DNA of 64,000 nucleotides, taken from NCBI RefSeq assembly GCF_002929355.1, contig NZ_PJIR01000005.1, forward strand, positions 209,871-273,870, given 5' to 3'. The position numbers and the translations under genes were made by a program. The stretch comes from Arthrobacter sp. B0490. Its GTDB lineage: Bacteria; Actinomycetota; Actinomycetes; Actinomycetales; Micrococcaceae. How positions within the stretch are numbered: the stretch's first letter is position 1; each line of letters starts with the position of its first letter. Under the pieces are notes generated by a model. That model did not search any database. It had not been told where the DNA came from and was given only the letters and a program-made list of their open reading frames with translations. This document shows, piece by piece, positions 56,965 to 64,000 of this stretch.

Positions 56965-58200
56965 CTACCGCGCCGAGCCGAGGAACTCCTGAAGACGGGC
57001 GACGCCTGTCGCGAGGTCCTCGTCGCCGAGGGCGTAGGACAGCCGCAGGAAGCCGCTGGGGCCGAACGCCTCACCGGGCACGACGGCCACCTCCACCTTC
57101 TCGAGGATCAGCGCGGCGAGCTCGGCGGACGTCGCCGGTGCCACTCCGTCGAAGGTGCGGCCGAGCAGTGCCCGCACATCGGCGTACGCGTAGAAGGCGC
57201 CGTGAGGCGTGGGGCATTCCACGCCCTCGATCTCGTTCAGGGCCGACACCATCGCCCGACGGCGGCGGTCGAACGCCACCTTCATCTCCTCGACGGCCGT
57301 CAGAGGGCCCGAGACCGCCGCGAGGGCCGCCATCTGGGGAACGTTGGACACGTTCGACGTCGCATGCGACTGCAGGTTCGTCGCGGCCTTAACGAGGTCC
57401 TTCGGACCGATCATCCAGCCCACACGCCAACCGGTCATCGCGTACGTCTTCGCCACGCCGTTGAGGACGACCATCTTGTCGCCGACGGACGGTGCCGCGG
57501 TCGCGATCGAGGTGAAGGGCACGCCGTCGTAGGTCAGGTGCTCGTAGATCTCGTCAGTCACGACCCAGAGTCCGCGCGCAGCGGCCCACTCGCCGATCTC
57601 CCGGACGGCGTCCGGCCCGTACACCGCTCCTGTGGGGTTCGACGGAGAGACGAACAGCAGCACCTTCGTGCGCGGCGTCAGGGCGGCCTCGAGCTGGTCC
57701 ACCGTCGCGAGGTAGCCCTGGTCCGGGCCGGCGAACACCTCGACGGGTACGCCTCCCGCGAGGCGGATGGCCTCGGGATACGTGGTCCAGAACGGTGTCG
57801 GCACGAGGACCTCGTCGCCGGGATCGAGGAGGCCCGCGAAGGACTCGTAGACGGCCTGCTTCCCGCCGTTCGTCACGAGCACCTGGGCCGGGTCCACGGC
57901 GTAACCGGAATCGCGCAGGGTCTTCTCGGCGATGGCCTGCTTGAGCTCGGGGAGACCCCCGGCCGGGGAGTAGCGGTGGAACCTCGGCTGGCGTGCCGCC
58001 GCGATCGCCGCCTCGACGATGTAGTCCGGCGTCGGGAAGTCCGGCTCGCCCGCACCGAATCCGATGACCGGTCGTCCGGCCGCCTTGAGGGCCTTGGCCT
58101 TCGCGTCGACGGCCAGGGTCGCCGACTCGGCGATGGAGTCGATCCGCCGCGAGATCCGGGGGAGTGCTGCGCGGAGTGAGTCGTCGGTCGTCGCGTTCAT
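56965..58200 (-). CDS. aspC: Aspartate aminotransferase (class I/II)
   Basis: 411 residues. [17 protein letters not shown] is the substrate arm, [15 protein letters not shown] the PLP-phosphate region, and [16 protein letters not shown] carries the PLP lysine; PSNPTGAVY and [13 protein letters not shown] are other conserved motifs. It is typical of the AspAT Ib group that sits upstream of the tRNA-Trp-secE region in many actinobacteria. Broader or prephenate specificity cannot be excluded. It is divergent from tRNA-Trp. Confidence 0.92.
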   Translation of the reverse strand: MNATTDDSLRAALPRISRRIDSIAESATLAVDAKAKALKAAGRPVIGFGAGEPDFPTPDYIVEAAIAAARQPRFHRYSPAGGLPELKQAIAEKTLRDSGYAVDPAQVLVTNGGKQAVYESFAGLLDPGDEVLVPTPFWTTYPEAIRLAGGVPVEVFAGPDQGYLATVDQLEAALTPRTKVLLFVSPSNPTGAVYGPDAVREIGEWAAARGLWVVTDEIYEHLTYDGVPFTSIATAAPSVGDKMVVLNGVAKTYAMTGWRVGWMIGPKDLVKAATNLQSHATSNVSNVPQMAALAAVSGPLTAVEEMKVAFDRRRRAMVSALNEIEGVECPTPHGAFYAYADVRALLGRTFDGVAPATSAELAALILEKVEVAVVPGEAFGPSGFLRLSYALGDEDLATGVARLQEFLGSAR

Positions 58201-58355
58201 CGGGTCCCGTTCCGTGAGGGTCTTTTGTCAGCTTCCAGCTTAGGCGCTGGCACCCGTCCGGCCCCGATCGGTCGCGCGACGGCGGCCCGACGCACCGTCC
58301 GGCACCGGGAACCGACCCCTGGGACCGCCCTCCGGACACCGCTCGTGGCCCCCGG

Positions 58356-58385
58356 TTCGACGTTCTGCCGGTGAATGCGTAGACT
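58356..58385 (+). promoter_or_regulatory. Promoter of the tRNA-Trp-secE-nusG unit
   Basis: TTCGAC (58356-58361), 18 bases, TAGACT (58380-58385). A hairpin GGTGTT/AACACC (58394-58407) would lie at the start of the transcript, about 60 bases before tRNA-Trp. Confidence 0.5.
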
Positions 58386-58468
58386 TGTTCCTCGGTGTTG
58401 AAACACCATGATGGATCGTGCCCTCGACGGGCTCGCCCGGAGTGGAAGCGGTACGTATTCAAAGCCAA

Positions 58469-58541
58469 AGGGTAGTGGCGCAATTGGTAGCGCAGCGGTC
58501 TCCAAAACCGCAGGTTGCAGGTTCGAGTCCTGTCTGCCCTG
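58469..58541 (+). tRNA. tRNA-Trp (anticodon CCA)
   Basis: Acceptor AGGGTAG/CTGCCCT with one G-U pair, D-arm GCGC/GCGC, anticodon stem GCGGT/ACCGC with loop CTCCAAA, and T-arm GCAGG/CCTGT with TTCGAGT, discriminator G. The gene lies just upstream of secE, the conserved actinobacterial order. Confidence 0.95.
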
Positions 58542-58694
58542 CGCGTGGCCTTCGCGGCAAGTTCGCGAAGGCACGGCAGAAACAGATCACGAAGCCCCGG
58601 CGCAGGCACAGGCCCCGCGCGGCGGTAAACATGGTCAGCTGGGGGCGCCATTGGTGGTCCGGCTGGAACACCACACAGATTGATGAGGTTGACG

Positions 58695-58952
58695 GTGACC
58701 GATACGGCTGCGAGCAGCTCCAAGGGAAGCCCCGCCGAGAAGAAGGCCCCCCGACGCGGGATCTTCGGACGCATCATGCTGTTCGTCCGCCAGGTCTTCG
58801 CGGAACTCGGGAAGGTCGTCACGCCCACCCGCCGGGAACTGGTCAGGTTCACCATCACCGTGCTCGCCTTCGTGATCATCATGATGCTCCTCGTGACAGC
58901 CCTGGACCTCCTGTTCGGGGCCGGCGCGGTATGGGTGTTCGGCGACAGCTGA
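58695..58952 (+). CDS. secE: Preprotein translocase subunit SecE
   Basis: 85 residues: a basic N-terminus, an amphipathic helix (GRIMLFVRQVFAELGKVVTPTRREL) and one transmembrane helix (FTITVLAFVIIMMLLVTALDLLF), the SecE layout that stabilises SecY. I prefer the GTG at 58695, giving MTDTAASSS, with TGAGG six bases upstream; an ATG at 58683 and a TTG at 58680 are alternatives. nusG follows 92 bases later. Confidence 0.93.
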   Translation: MTDTAASSSKGSPAEKKAPRRGIFGRIMLFVRQVFAELGKVVTPTRRELVRFTITVLAFVIIMMLLVTALDLLFGAGAVWVFGDS

Positions 58953-59044
58953 CCCCGACCGCAGGAATGCACGCCCCGGGACGGCTGTTGTCGGTTCGGG
59001 TTGAGTACAGGCAAGCAAGACAACTTTCGAAAGCAGGCGGCTAG

Positions 59045-59983
59045 GTGTCCGAGCAAGAACTCGAACGGCAGATCACTCCCGAAGATGGTCTGGAGAACGA
59101 GGAGTACGCAGCGGAGGCGGATGCCTCCGACCTCGACGTGCCTGCTGAGGACTCCGCCGCCACCTCCTCCACCGACGTCGCGGACGGACTGCTCGCGGAC
59201 GACACCGAGACGGACGACACCGAAGCGGACGAGACCGGGGCCACCGGGACGGATGACGCCGGAACCGATGTGGCCGACGCCGACATCGAGGCCACCGCCA
59301 CGGACGCCGTCGACGAAGCAGCCGACGCCATCGACGAGGCAGCAGACCCTGAGGACGACGACGCCCCCGCCGAGGAGGCCCCCGATCCTGTCGCCGACTT
59401 CAAGGCCAAGCTCCGCCGCCAGGAGGGTGACTGGTACGTCATCCACTCCTACGCCGGCTACGAGAACCGTGTGAAGGCGAACCTCGAGACCCGCATCCAG
59501 ACGCTGGACATGGAAGATTACATCTTCGAGATCCAGGTCCCGATGGAAGAGGTCGTCGAGATCAAGAACACCACGCGGAAGATCGTCAACCGCGTGCGCA
59601 TCCCCGGCTACGTGCTGGTGCGCATGGACCTCACCGACGAGTCCTGGGGCGCGGTCCGCCACACCCCCGGCGTCACCGGTTTCGTGGGCAACGCCCACAA
59701 CCCGGTCCCCCTGAGCCTGTCCGAGGTGTTCTCCATGCTGGAGCACACGATCGTGCACACCGACGCCGAGTCGGGCAAGCCGGTGCAGCCGCAGTTCACC
59801 CCGGCCACCGTCAACTTCGAGGTCGGCGAGTCCGTCACCGTCAACGAGGGGCCCTTCGAGACCCTCCCGGCGACCATCTCGGAGATCAAGCACGAGTCGC
59901 AGCAGCTCGTCGTGCTCGTGTCGATCTTCGAGCGCGAGACCCCGGTCACGCTCTCGTACAACCAGGTCACCAAGATCCAGTAA
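59045..59983 (+). CDS. nusG: Transcription elongation/termination factor NusG
   Basis: 312 residues, long for NusG because of an acidic Ala/Asp/Thr-rich N-terminus of about 120 residues ([21 protein letters not shown]), common in actinobacteria. The NGN domain starts near [22 protein letters not shown], with [32 protein letters not shown], and the KOW domain is [52 protein letters not shown]. It starts at GTG. It works with RNA polymerase and Rho, and in some species couples transcription to translation. Confidence 0.95.
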   Translation: MSEQELERQITPEDGLENEEYAAEADASDLDVPAEDSAATSSTDVADGLLADDTETDDTEADETGATGTDDAGTDVADADIEATATDAVDEAADAIDEAADPEDDDAPAEEAPDPVADFKAKLRRQEGDWYVIHSYAGYENRVKANLETRIQTLDMEDYIFEIQVPMEEVVEIKNTTRKIVNRVRIPGYVLVRMDLTDESWGAVRHTPGVTGFVGNAHNPVPLSLSEVFSMLEHTIVHTDAESGKPVQPQFTPATVNFEVGESVTVNEGPFETLPATISEIKHESQQLVVLVSIFERETPVTLSYNQVTKIQ

Positions 59984-59988
59984 AGCTT

Positions 59989-60022
59989 CGGTGCTCCCGG
60001 CTTGCTTGGCCGGGGAGCACCG
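59989..60022 (+). terminator. Hairpin between nusG and rplK
   Basis: CGGTGCTCCCGGC (59989-60001) pairs with GCCGGGGAGCACCG (60009-60022) apart from one bulged G. There is no U-run, so it may be an incomplete terminator or a processing site rather than a stop. Confidence 0.45.
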
Positions 60023-60104
60023 TCAGGCCGTCACGCCAGAACGGCCACCACCCCGCAGGACGCTCCTGTCCGGCGGGAACGCAATGCAAGAGAAGGACCC
60101 TTTC

Positions 60105-60536
60105 ATGGCCCCCAAGAAAAAGGTCACCGGCCTCATCAAGCTGCAGATCAACGCAGGCGCCGCCAACCCGGCTCCTCCTATCGGTCCCGCACTTGGCCAG
60201 CACGGTGTCAACATCATGGAATTCTGCAAGGCGTACAACGCCGCCACGGAATCCCAGCGCGGAAACGTCATCCCCGTGGAGATCACGGTGTACGAGGACC
60301 GCTCGTTCACCTTCATCACGAAGACCCCTCCGGCAGCCGAGCTCATCAAGAAGGCCGCCGGCGTCGCCAAGGGCTCGGGCACGCCCCACACGGTGAAGGT
60401 CGCGAAGCTGACCAACGCCCAGGTCGAAGAGATCGCCACCATGAAGATGGAAGACCTCAACGCCAACGACGTGCAGGCAGCAGCGAAGATCATCGCCGGC
60501 ACCGCGCGCTCCATGGGCATCACGGTCGAGGGCTGA
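60105..60536 (+). CDS. rplK: 50S ribosomal protein L11
   Basis: 143 residues starting [45 protein letters not shown]. This is the universal L11 signature, with the C-terminal rRNA-binding half [23 protein letters not shown] in the expected position (as [13 protein letters not shown] here). It lies on the GTPase-associated 23S rRNA. rplA follows after a 147-base gap. Confidence 0.97.
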
Positions 60537-60683
60537 CAGTCCCCACCACCCGCCCGTGTCCGGCGCCGCCGGACGGGGCACACCACCAATTCACAGCACG
60601 ACGGCGCCGCAACCGCGGGGCGGCCGTGAGTGGCAGGGCCCAGCGCGGTCCGATGACCACGACTGCATAAGGAGAACAAGCAG

Positions 60684-61388
60684 ATGGCACAGCGCAGCAA
60701 AGCATACAAGGGAGCTGCCGCGAAGATCGAGGCGGACAAGCAGTACACCCCCCTCGAAGCGGTAGTCCTCGCGAAGGAGACCAACCCCTCGAAGTTCGAC
60801 GCCACGATGGAGGTGTCGTTCCGTCTCGGAGTCGACCCCCGCAAGGCGGACCAGATGGTCCGTGGCACGGTGAACCTCCCCCACGGCACCGGCAAGACCG
60901 CTCGTGTCCTGGTCTTCGCGACCGGCGAGAAGGCAGAAGCGGCCATCGCGGCCGGCGCCGACTTCGTCGGTTCGGACGACATGATCGAGAAGGTCTCCGG
61001 CGGATGGACCGACTTCGACGCAGCGGTGGCCACCCCTGACCTCATGGGCAAGGTGGGACGGCTTGGAAAGATCCTCGGCCCCCGCAACCTGATGCCGAAC
61101 CCGAAGACCGGCACCGTCACGGCCGACGTCGCGAAGGCTGTCACCGACATCAAGGGTGGCAAGATCGACTTCCGCGTCGACAAGCACTCGAACCTCCACT
61201 TCATCATCGGCAAGGTCTCCTTCGACGAGCAGAAGCTGGGCGAGAACTACGCCGCCGCACTCGAGGAGATCCTCCGCCTGAAGCCTTCGGCTTCGAAGGG
61301 CCGTTACATCCAGAAGGCCACGGTCTCCACGACCTTCGGTCCCGGCATCCCCGTCGACCCGAGCGTCACCAAGGTGTACACCGTCTAG
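60684..61388 (+). CDS. rplA: 50S ribosomal protein L1
   Basis: 234 residues with [58 protein letters not shown], and [25 protein letters not shown]. It binds the L1 stalk and in many bacteria represses its own operon. A GGAG site precedes the ATG. A strong terminator follows, so the GNAT gene and rplJ are separate units. Confidence 0.97.
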   Translation: MAQRSKAYKGAAAKIEADKQYTPLEAVVLAKETNPSKFDATMEVSFRLGVDPRKADQMVRGTVNLPHGTGKTARVLVFATGEKAEAAIAAGADFVGSDDMIEKVSGGWTDFDAAVATPDLMGKVGRLGKILGPRNLMPNPKTGTVTADVAKAVTDIKGGKIDFRVDKHSNLHFIIGKVSFDEQKLGENYAAALEEILRLKPSASKGRYIQKATVSTTFGPGIPVDPSVTKVYTV

Positions 61389-61399
61389 GTCAGCCTGGA

Positions 61400-61435
61400 G
61401 GAAAAGCCCCGCGGCACGCGCCGCGGGGCTTTTCC
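61400..61435 (+). terminator. Terminator after rplA
   Basis: A 16-bp perfect stem: GGAAAAGCCCCGCGGC (61400-61415) with its complement (61420-61435), loop ACGC, then GTGTT. Confidence 0.9.
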
Positions 61436-61455
61436 GTGTTCGGCAGCACTAGTGA

Positions 61456-61485
61456 TTGAGATATCCCAATCAGTGCGCCTATGCT
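61456..61485 (+). promoter_or_regulatory. Leaderless promoter of the GNAT gene
   Basis: TTGAGA (61456-61461), 18 bases, TATGCT (61480-61485); the ATG at 61492 is six bases beyond, where transcription would begin. Confidence 0.55.
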
Positions 61486-61491
61486 GGGCCG

Positions 61492-62589
61492 ATGGACACG
61501 ACCATCGAGCAGCTTCCCATTCCCGCGACCCCGGACGCGGCCGGCGGCATCGACTTCGCACGGAGCGCCGCGGTCAGCAACGAGGTGGAGCGCGCCCTGT
61601 GGGGGCACGACGACTTCCGGCTGGAGGTGGCGGAACGCCTCACCATGATGCAGCCGATGCCGGATCGCGAGCGGGTACTCGGTGTGGCACGGGTCGGCGG
61701 GGAGATCGTGGCCAATGCCCGCCTCGGCTTCCCGCAGCGCGACAACCTCCGGACGGCGTACCTCCAGATCGAGGTACTGCCCGCCCACCGGCGGCGGGGG
61801 ACGGCAACCGCCCTGCTCGCCTTCGCCCAGCGGCAGGCCGCAGCACGGGGCAGGACGGTCCTCATGTCCTGGTCCGATGCCCCCACGGACGGGGCGGGCG
61901 GGCCGGTGCTCGTGCCCCCGACCGGCGCCGGTGGCTTCCCGGCCGATGACGCCTCCTCGGTCCTCGCCCTGCGCTCCGGCTTCGAGCTCGTCCAGGTGGA
62001 CCGCCAGAGCGTCCTCGATCTCGCAGGGCTCCGTCCGGCGGACGGAATAGCGGGCGGCCTCGAGGTGCAGGAGTCCGAGGCAGCCGGCATGGGGTCGGGG
62101 CACTACGGGCTCGTCGGGTGGACGGACCGGTGTCCTGACGGCCTCGTGGCGGATTACGCGCTCCTGAGGCAGCGGATGAGCACGGACCCGCCCCTGGGCG
62201 GGTTCGCCCAGGAGGAGGAGTCGTGGGATGCGGGGCGTATCCGGCGGGAGGAGGCGACGGCGCTGGAAGGCGGCGCCACCACGCTCGTCTGCGCCGTGCA
62301 GCACAGGTCGAGCGGGCAGCTCGTGGGGCACACCATCCTCGAACGCTTCGGGTCGAGGCCGGCGGTCGTGTACCAGGAGGACACCCTCGTGCTGGAGGAA
62401 CACCGTGGGCACAGGCTCGGTATGTGGCTGAAGGCGGCCAACCTCCGCCGCGCACTCGGGGAATGGCCCGATGCCCGGCGCGTCTACACGTGGAACGCGG
62501 AAGAGAACTCGTTCATGCTCGCCGTCAACGTGGCACTCGGCTTCCGGCCGGTCGGGCGGACGGCCGGGTGGCAGAAGGTCCTTCCATAG
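61492..62589 (+). CDS. GNAT N-acetyltransferase between rplA and rplJ
   Basis: 365 residues with two GNAT domains, like MshD-type or tandem-GNAT proteins. The first has YLQIEVLPAHRRRGTATALLAFAQRQAA and the second LEEHRGHRLGMWLKAANLRRAL followed by NSFMLAVNVALGFRPVGRTAGWQK. The ATG at 61492 is chosen over the longer frame because the -10 box is six bases upstream. It interrupts the rplKA-rplJL neighbourhood; the substrate is unknown. Confidence 0.85.
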   Translation: MDTTIEQLPIPATPDAAGGIDFARSAAVSNEVERALWGHDDFRLEVAERLTMMQPMPDRERVLGVARVGGEIVANARLGFPQRDNLRTAYLQIEVLPAHRRRGTATALLAFAQRQAAARGRTVLMSWSDAPTDGAGGPVLVPPTGAGGFPADDASSVLALRSGFELVQVDRQSVLDLAGLRPADGIAGGLEVQESEAAGMGSGHYGLVGWTDRCPDGLVADYALLRQRMSTDPPLGGFAQEEESWDAGRIRREEATALEGGATTLVCAVQHRSSGQLVGHTILERFGSRPAVVYQEDTLVLEEHRGHRLGMWLKAANLRRALGEWPDARRVYTWNAEENSFMLAVNVALGFRPVGRTAGWQKVLP

Positions 62590-62617
62590 CCCTGGACGCG
62601 GGCCTGCCGACGGCGAT

Positions 62618-62877
62618 TTGGCCGGCCCGCGCACGTCGCGTACGCTTGAGGAACCAAAGACCGTCGGTCGATCCACCTCCACTTCCCTCCAGCGCAGTCG
62701 TGCGCCGCCCGGAAGAAGGACTCGGATCCGAAAGTTCCCGTGAGGGACGGCCTACGCAGGTGATACGAAGCTCCTCTCCACGGGCCACGCGCCCGTGTCG
62801 AGCAAAGCCCCGTGCATCTGCGCGGGGCGTTTTTCATTGGAGCTGGAAAGCCGGCGCATATCCCCGGAAGGAGGGTT
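62618..62877 (+). promoter_or_regulatory. rplJ promoter and L10-type leader with attenuator
   Basis: TTGGCC (62618-62623), 17 bases, TACGCT (62641-62646), then a leader of about 225 nt without an ORF. It ends in a terminator-like hairpin, GCCCCGTGC (62807-62815) with GCGCGGGGC (62820-62828), followed by GTTTTTC, 44 bases before the ATG. L10 leaders in other bacteria bind the L10-L12 complex to control rplJL. Confidence 0.6.
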
Positions 62878-63477
62878 ATGGCAACGCCAACAAAGGTTTC
62901 TGCAGTGGACGAGATCACCACCGATTTCAAGGACTCCACCGCCGCTGTCCTGACCGAATACCGCGGGCTCACTGTTGCTCAGCTCAAGGACCTGCGTCGT
63001 GCCCTCGGCAACGACAACAAGTTCTCGGTCGTCAAGAACACCCTGACCGGTATCGCGGCGAAGGAGGCAGGCATCGATGCGTTCGACGGCCAGCTGTCCG
63101 GGCCCACCGCGATCGCCTTCATCAAGGGTGACGCCGTCGCTGCGGCCAAGAGCCTCACGGATTTCGCGAAAGCCAACCCCAAGCTCGTCATCAAGACCGG
63201 AATCTTCGAGGGCAAGGCCCTCAACGCTTCCGAGGTCATCGCCCTGGCGGCCCTCGAGTCGCGTGAGCTCCAGCTCGCCCGTGTCGCAGGTGTCCTCAAG
63301 GCACCGATGTCCGCCTTGGCACGCACCGTCGACGCACTGCGCGTCAAGCTCGAGGAGGAAAGCGGCGCTGCACCTGCAGCCGACGCCGATGCTCCTGCTG
63401 CCGAGGAAGCCGCTGCCCCCGCAGAAGCTCCGACCGAGGCTCCCGCCGAGGAAGCCGCAGCACCCGAAGCGAACTAG
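62878..63477 (+). CDS. rplJ: 50S ribosomal protein L10
   Basis: 199 residues. KVSAVDEITTDFKDSTAAVLTEYRGLTVAQLKDLRRALG is the rRNA/L11-binding part; the C-terminal helix LEEESGAAPAADADAPAAEEAAAP... is a long Ala/Glu-rich tail where the L12 dimers attach. GAGGG precedes the ATG. It anchors the L7/L12 stalk. Confidence 0.97.
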   Translation: MATPTKVSAVDEITTDFKDSTAAVLTEYRGLTVAQLKDLRRALGNDNKFSVVKNTLTGIAAKEAGIDAFDGQLSGPTAIAFIKGDAVAAAKSLTDFAKANPKLVIKTGIFEGKALNASEVIALAALESRELQLARVAGVLKAPMSALARTVDALRVKLEEESGAAPAADADAPAAEEAAAPAEAPTEAPAEEAAAPEAN

Positions 63478-63534
63478 TTTCCCTTCGATCCATACACTCC
63501 GGTGCCCTGCACCACTACAGGAAGGACGCCTCCC

Positions 63535-63912
63535 ATGGCGAAGCTCACCAACGAAGAGCTCATTGAAGCTTTCAAGGAACTGTCCATCATTGAACTCTCG
63601 GACTTCGTGAAGCTGTTCGAAGAGACCTTCGATGTCACCGCTGCTGCAGTTGCAGTCGCAGGCCCCGCCGGTGGCGGCGCCGAAGCGGTCGAAGAGGAGC
63701 AGACCGCGTTCGACGTCGTCCTCGAGGCTGCAGGCGACAAGAAGATCGCAGTGATCAAGGAAGTTCGTTCGCTCACCTCGCTGGGCCTCAAGGAAGCCAA
63801 GGACGTTGTCGACAGCGCCCCCAAGGCCGTCCTCGAAGGCGTCACCAAGGAAGCAGCGGAGAAGGCCAAGGAGGCCCTCGAGGCCGCCGGCGCCACCGTC
63901 ACCCTCAAGTAA
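63535..63912 (+). CDS. rplL: 50S ribosomal protein L7/L12
   Basis: 125 residues: N-terminal dimer domain ([34 protein letters not shown]), an Ala/Gly hinge, and the factor-binding C-terminal domain [43 protein letters not shown]. The stalk it builds recruits translation factors. AGGAAGGAC lies upstream. A strong terminator follows. Confidence 0.97.
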   Translation: MAKLTNEELIEAFKELSIIELSDFVKLFEETFDVTAAAVAVAGPAGGGAEAVEEEQTAFDVVLEAAGDKKIAVIKEVRSLTSLGLKEAKDVVDSAPKAVLEGVTKEAAEKAKEALEAAGATVTLK

Positions 63913-63957
63913 CACCGCTGCACCCGCGGCCGGCATGCGTCGGCATCGCCGCAGTAC

Positions 63958-63995
63958 GGAAAGAGCCCCGCTTCTCGCGAAGCGGGGCTCTTTCC
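63958..63995 (+). terminator. Terminator after rplL
   Basis: A 17-bp perfect stem (63958-63974 and 63979-63995) with loop TCGC and a CTTTCC end, 45 bases after the rplL stop. Confidence 0.9.
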
Positions 63996-64000
63996 TGCTC

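Noticed and set aside
57554..59893. 779-codon open frame on the minus strand across aspC, tRNA-Trp, secE and nusG
   Set aside because: It is the complement of certain genes and a tRNA, and has no recognisable domain.

Overview
The window is a high-GC actinobacterial chromosome segment, most likely from a pigmented Arthrobacter-type member of the Micrococcaceae. The evidence is a mycothiol synthase beside a GlnR-type regulator, NusG with a long acidic N-terminus, HadA/HadB-type dehydratases beside murB, many TANNNT -10 boxes only 5-7 nt from start codons (leaderless-type promoters), and a lycopene elongase / carotenoid desaturase / CruF set that matches C50 bacterioruberin synthesis, known from red Arthrobacter such as A. 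agilis.

Layout. 0-11.5 kb: a cut beta-decarboxylating dehydrogenase, a decayed ArsB-type permease, cbs and metB (transsulfuration), an OpgB/LtaS-like phosphoglycerol transferase flanked by two related 49-bp repeat arrays, an amidohydrolase, a GT87 glycosyltransferase, a KdpD/KdpE-like two-component pair and a MOSC protein. 11.5-24 kb: a DEAD-box helicase with a long structured leader, tRNA-Thr and tRNA-Met, a frameshifted rtcB, a flavoprotein/methyltransferase pair opposite an XRE-cupin regulator, a PfpI-like protein, an ATP-dependent DNA ligase, two MaoC-type dehydratases and murB. 24-31.5 kb: a DUF222-HNH nuclease behind a possible SOS box, asd, a TMEM175-type channel gene with an in-frame stop, an LssY_C protein, and thyA-folA. 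31.5-37.8 kb: the most unusual locus, a single-module NRPS with the Pls/PosA (epsilon-poly-lysine synthetase) architecture, an overlapping M1 metallopeptidase, and a convergent phosphopantetheinyl transferase. 37.9-48.5 kb: a small protein behind a possible PHO box, Nudix/phosphohistidine-phosphatase, ppk, mshD, a possible small RNA, glnR, nitrobindin, ygfZ, an ankyrin protein and pfkA. 48.7-56.9 kb: the C50 carotenoid genes, then a PspC/toastrack envelope-stress module with its own kinase and regulator. 57-64 kb: an aminotransferase, tRNA-Trp, secE, nusG, rplK, rplA, a GNAT gene, and rplJ-rplL behind an L10-type leader.

How the genes fit together. Housekeeping parts are sulfur and aspartate-family amino acids, folate/thymidylate, the cell wall precursor enzyme MurB, polyphosphate, mycothiol, protein export and ribosomal stalk synthesis. 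Accessory parts are a predicted poly(amino acid) system, membrane pigment, envelope stress sensing and nucleases or nucleic acid repair. Three genes (arsB-like, rtcB, TMEM175-like) look broken, two of them by small lesions that should be checked against sequencing error.
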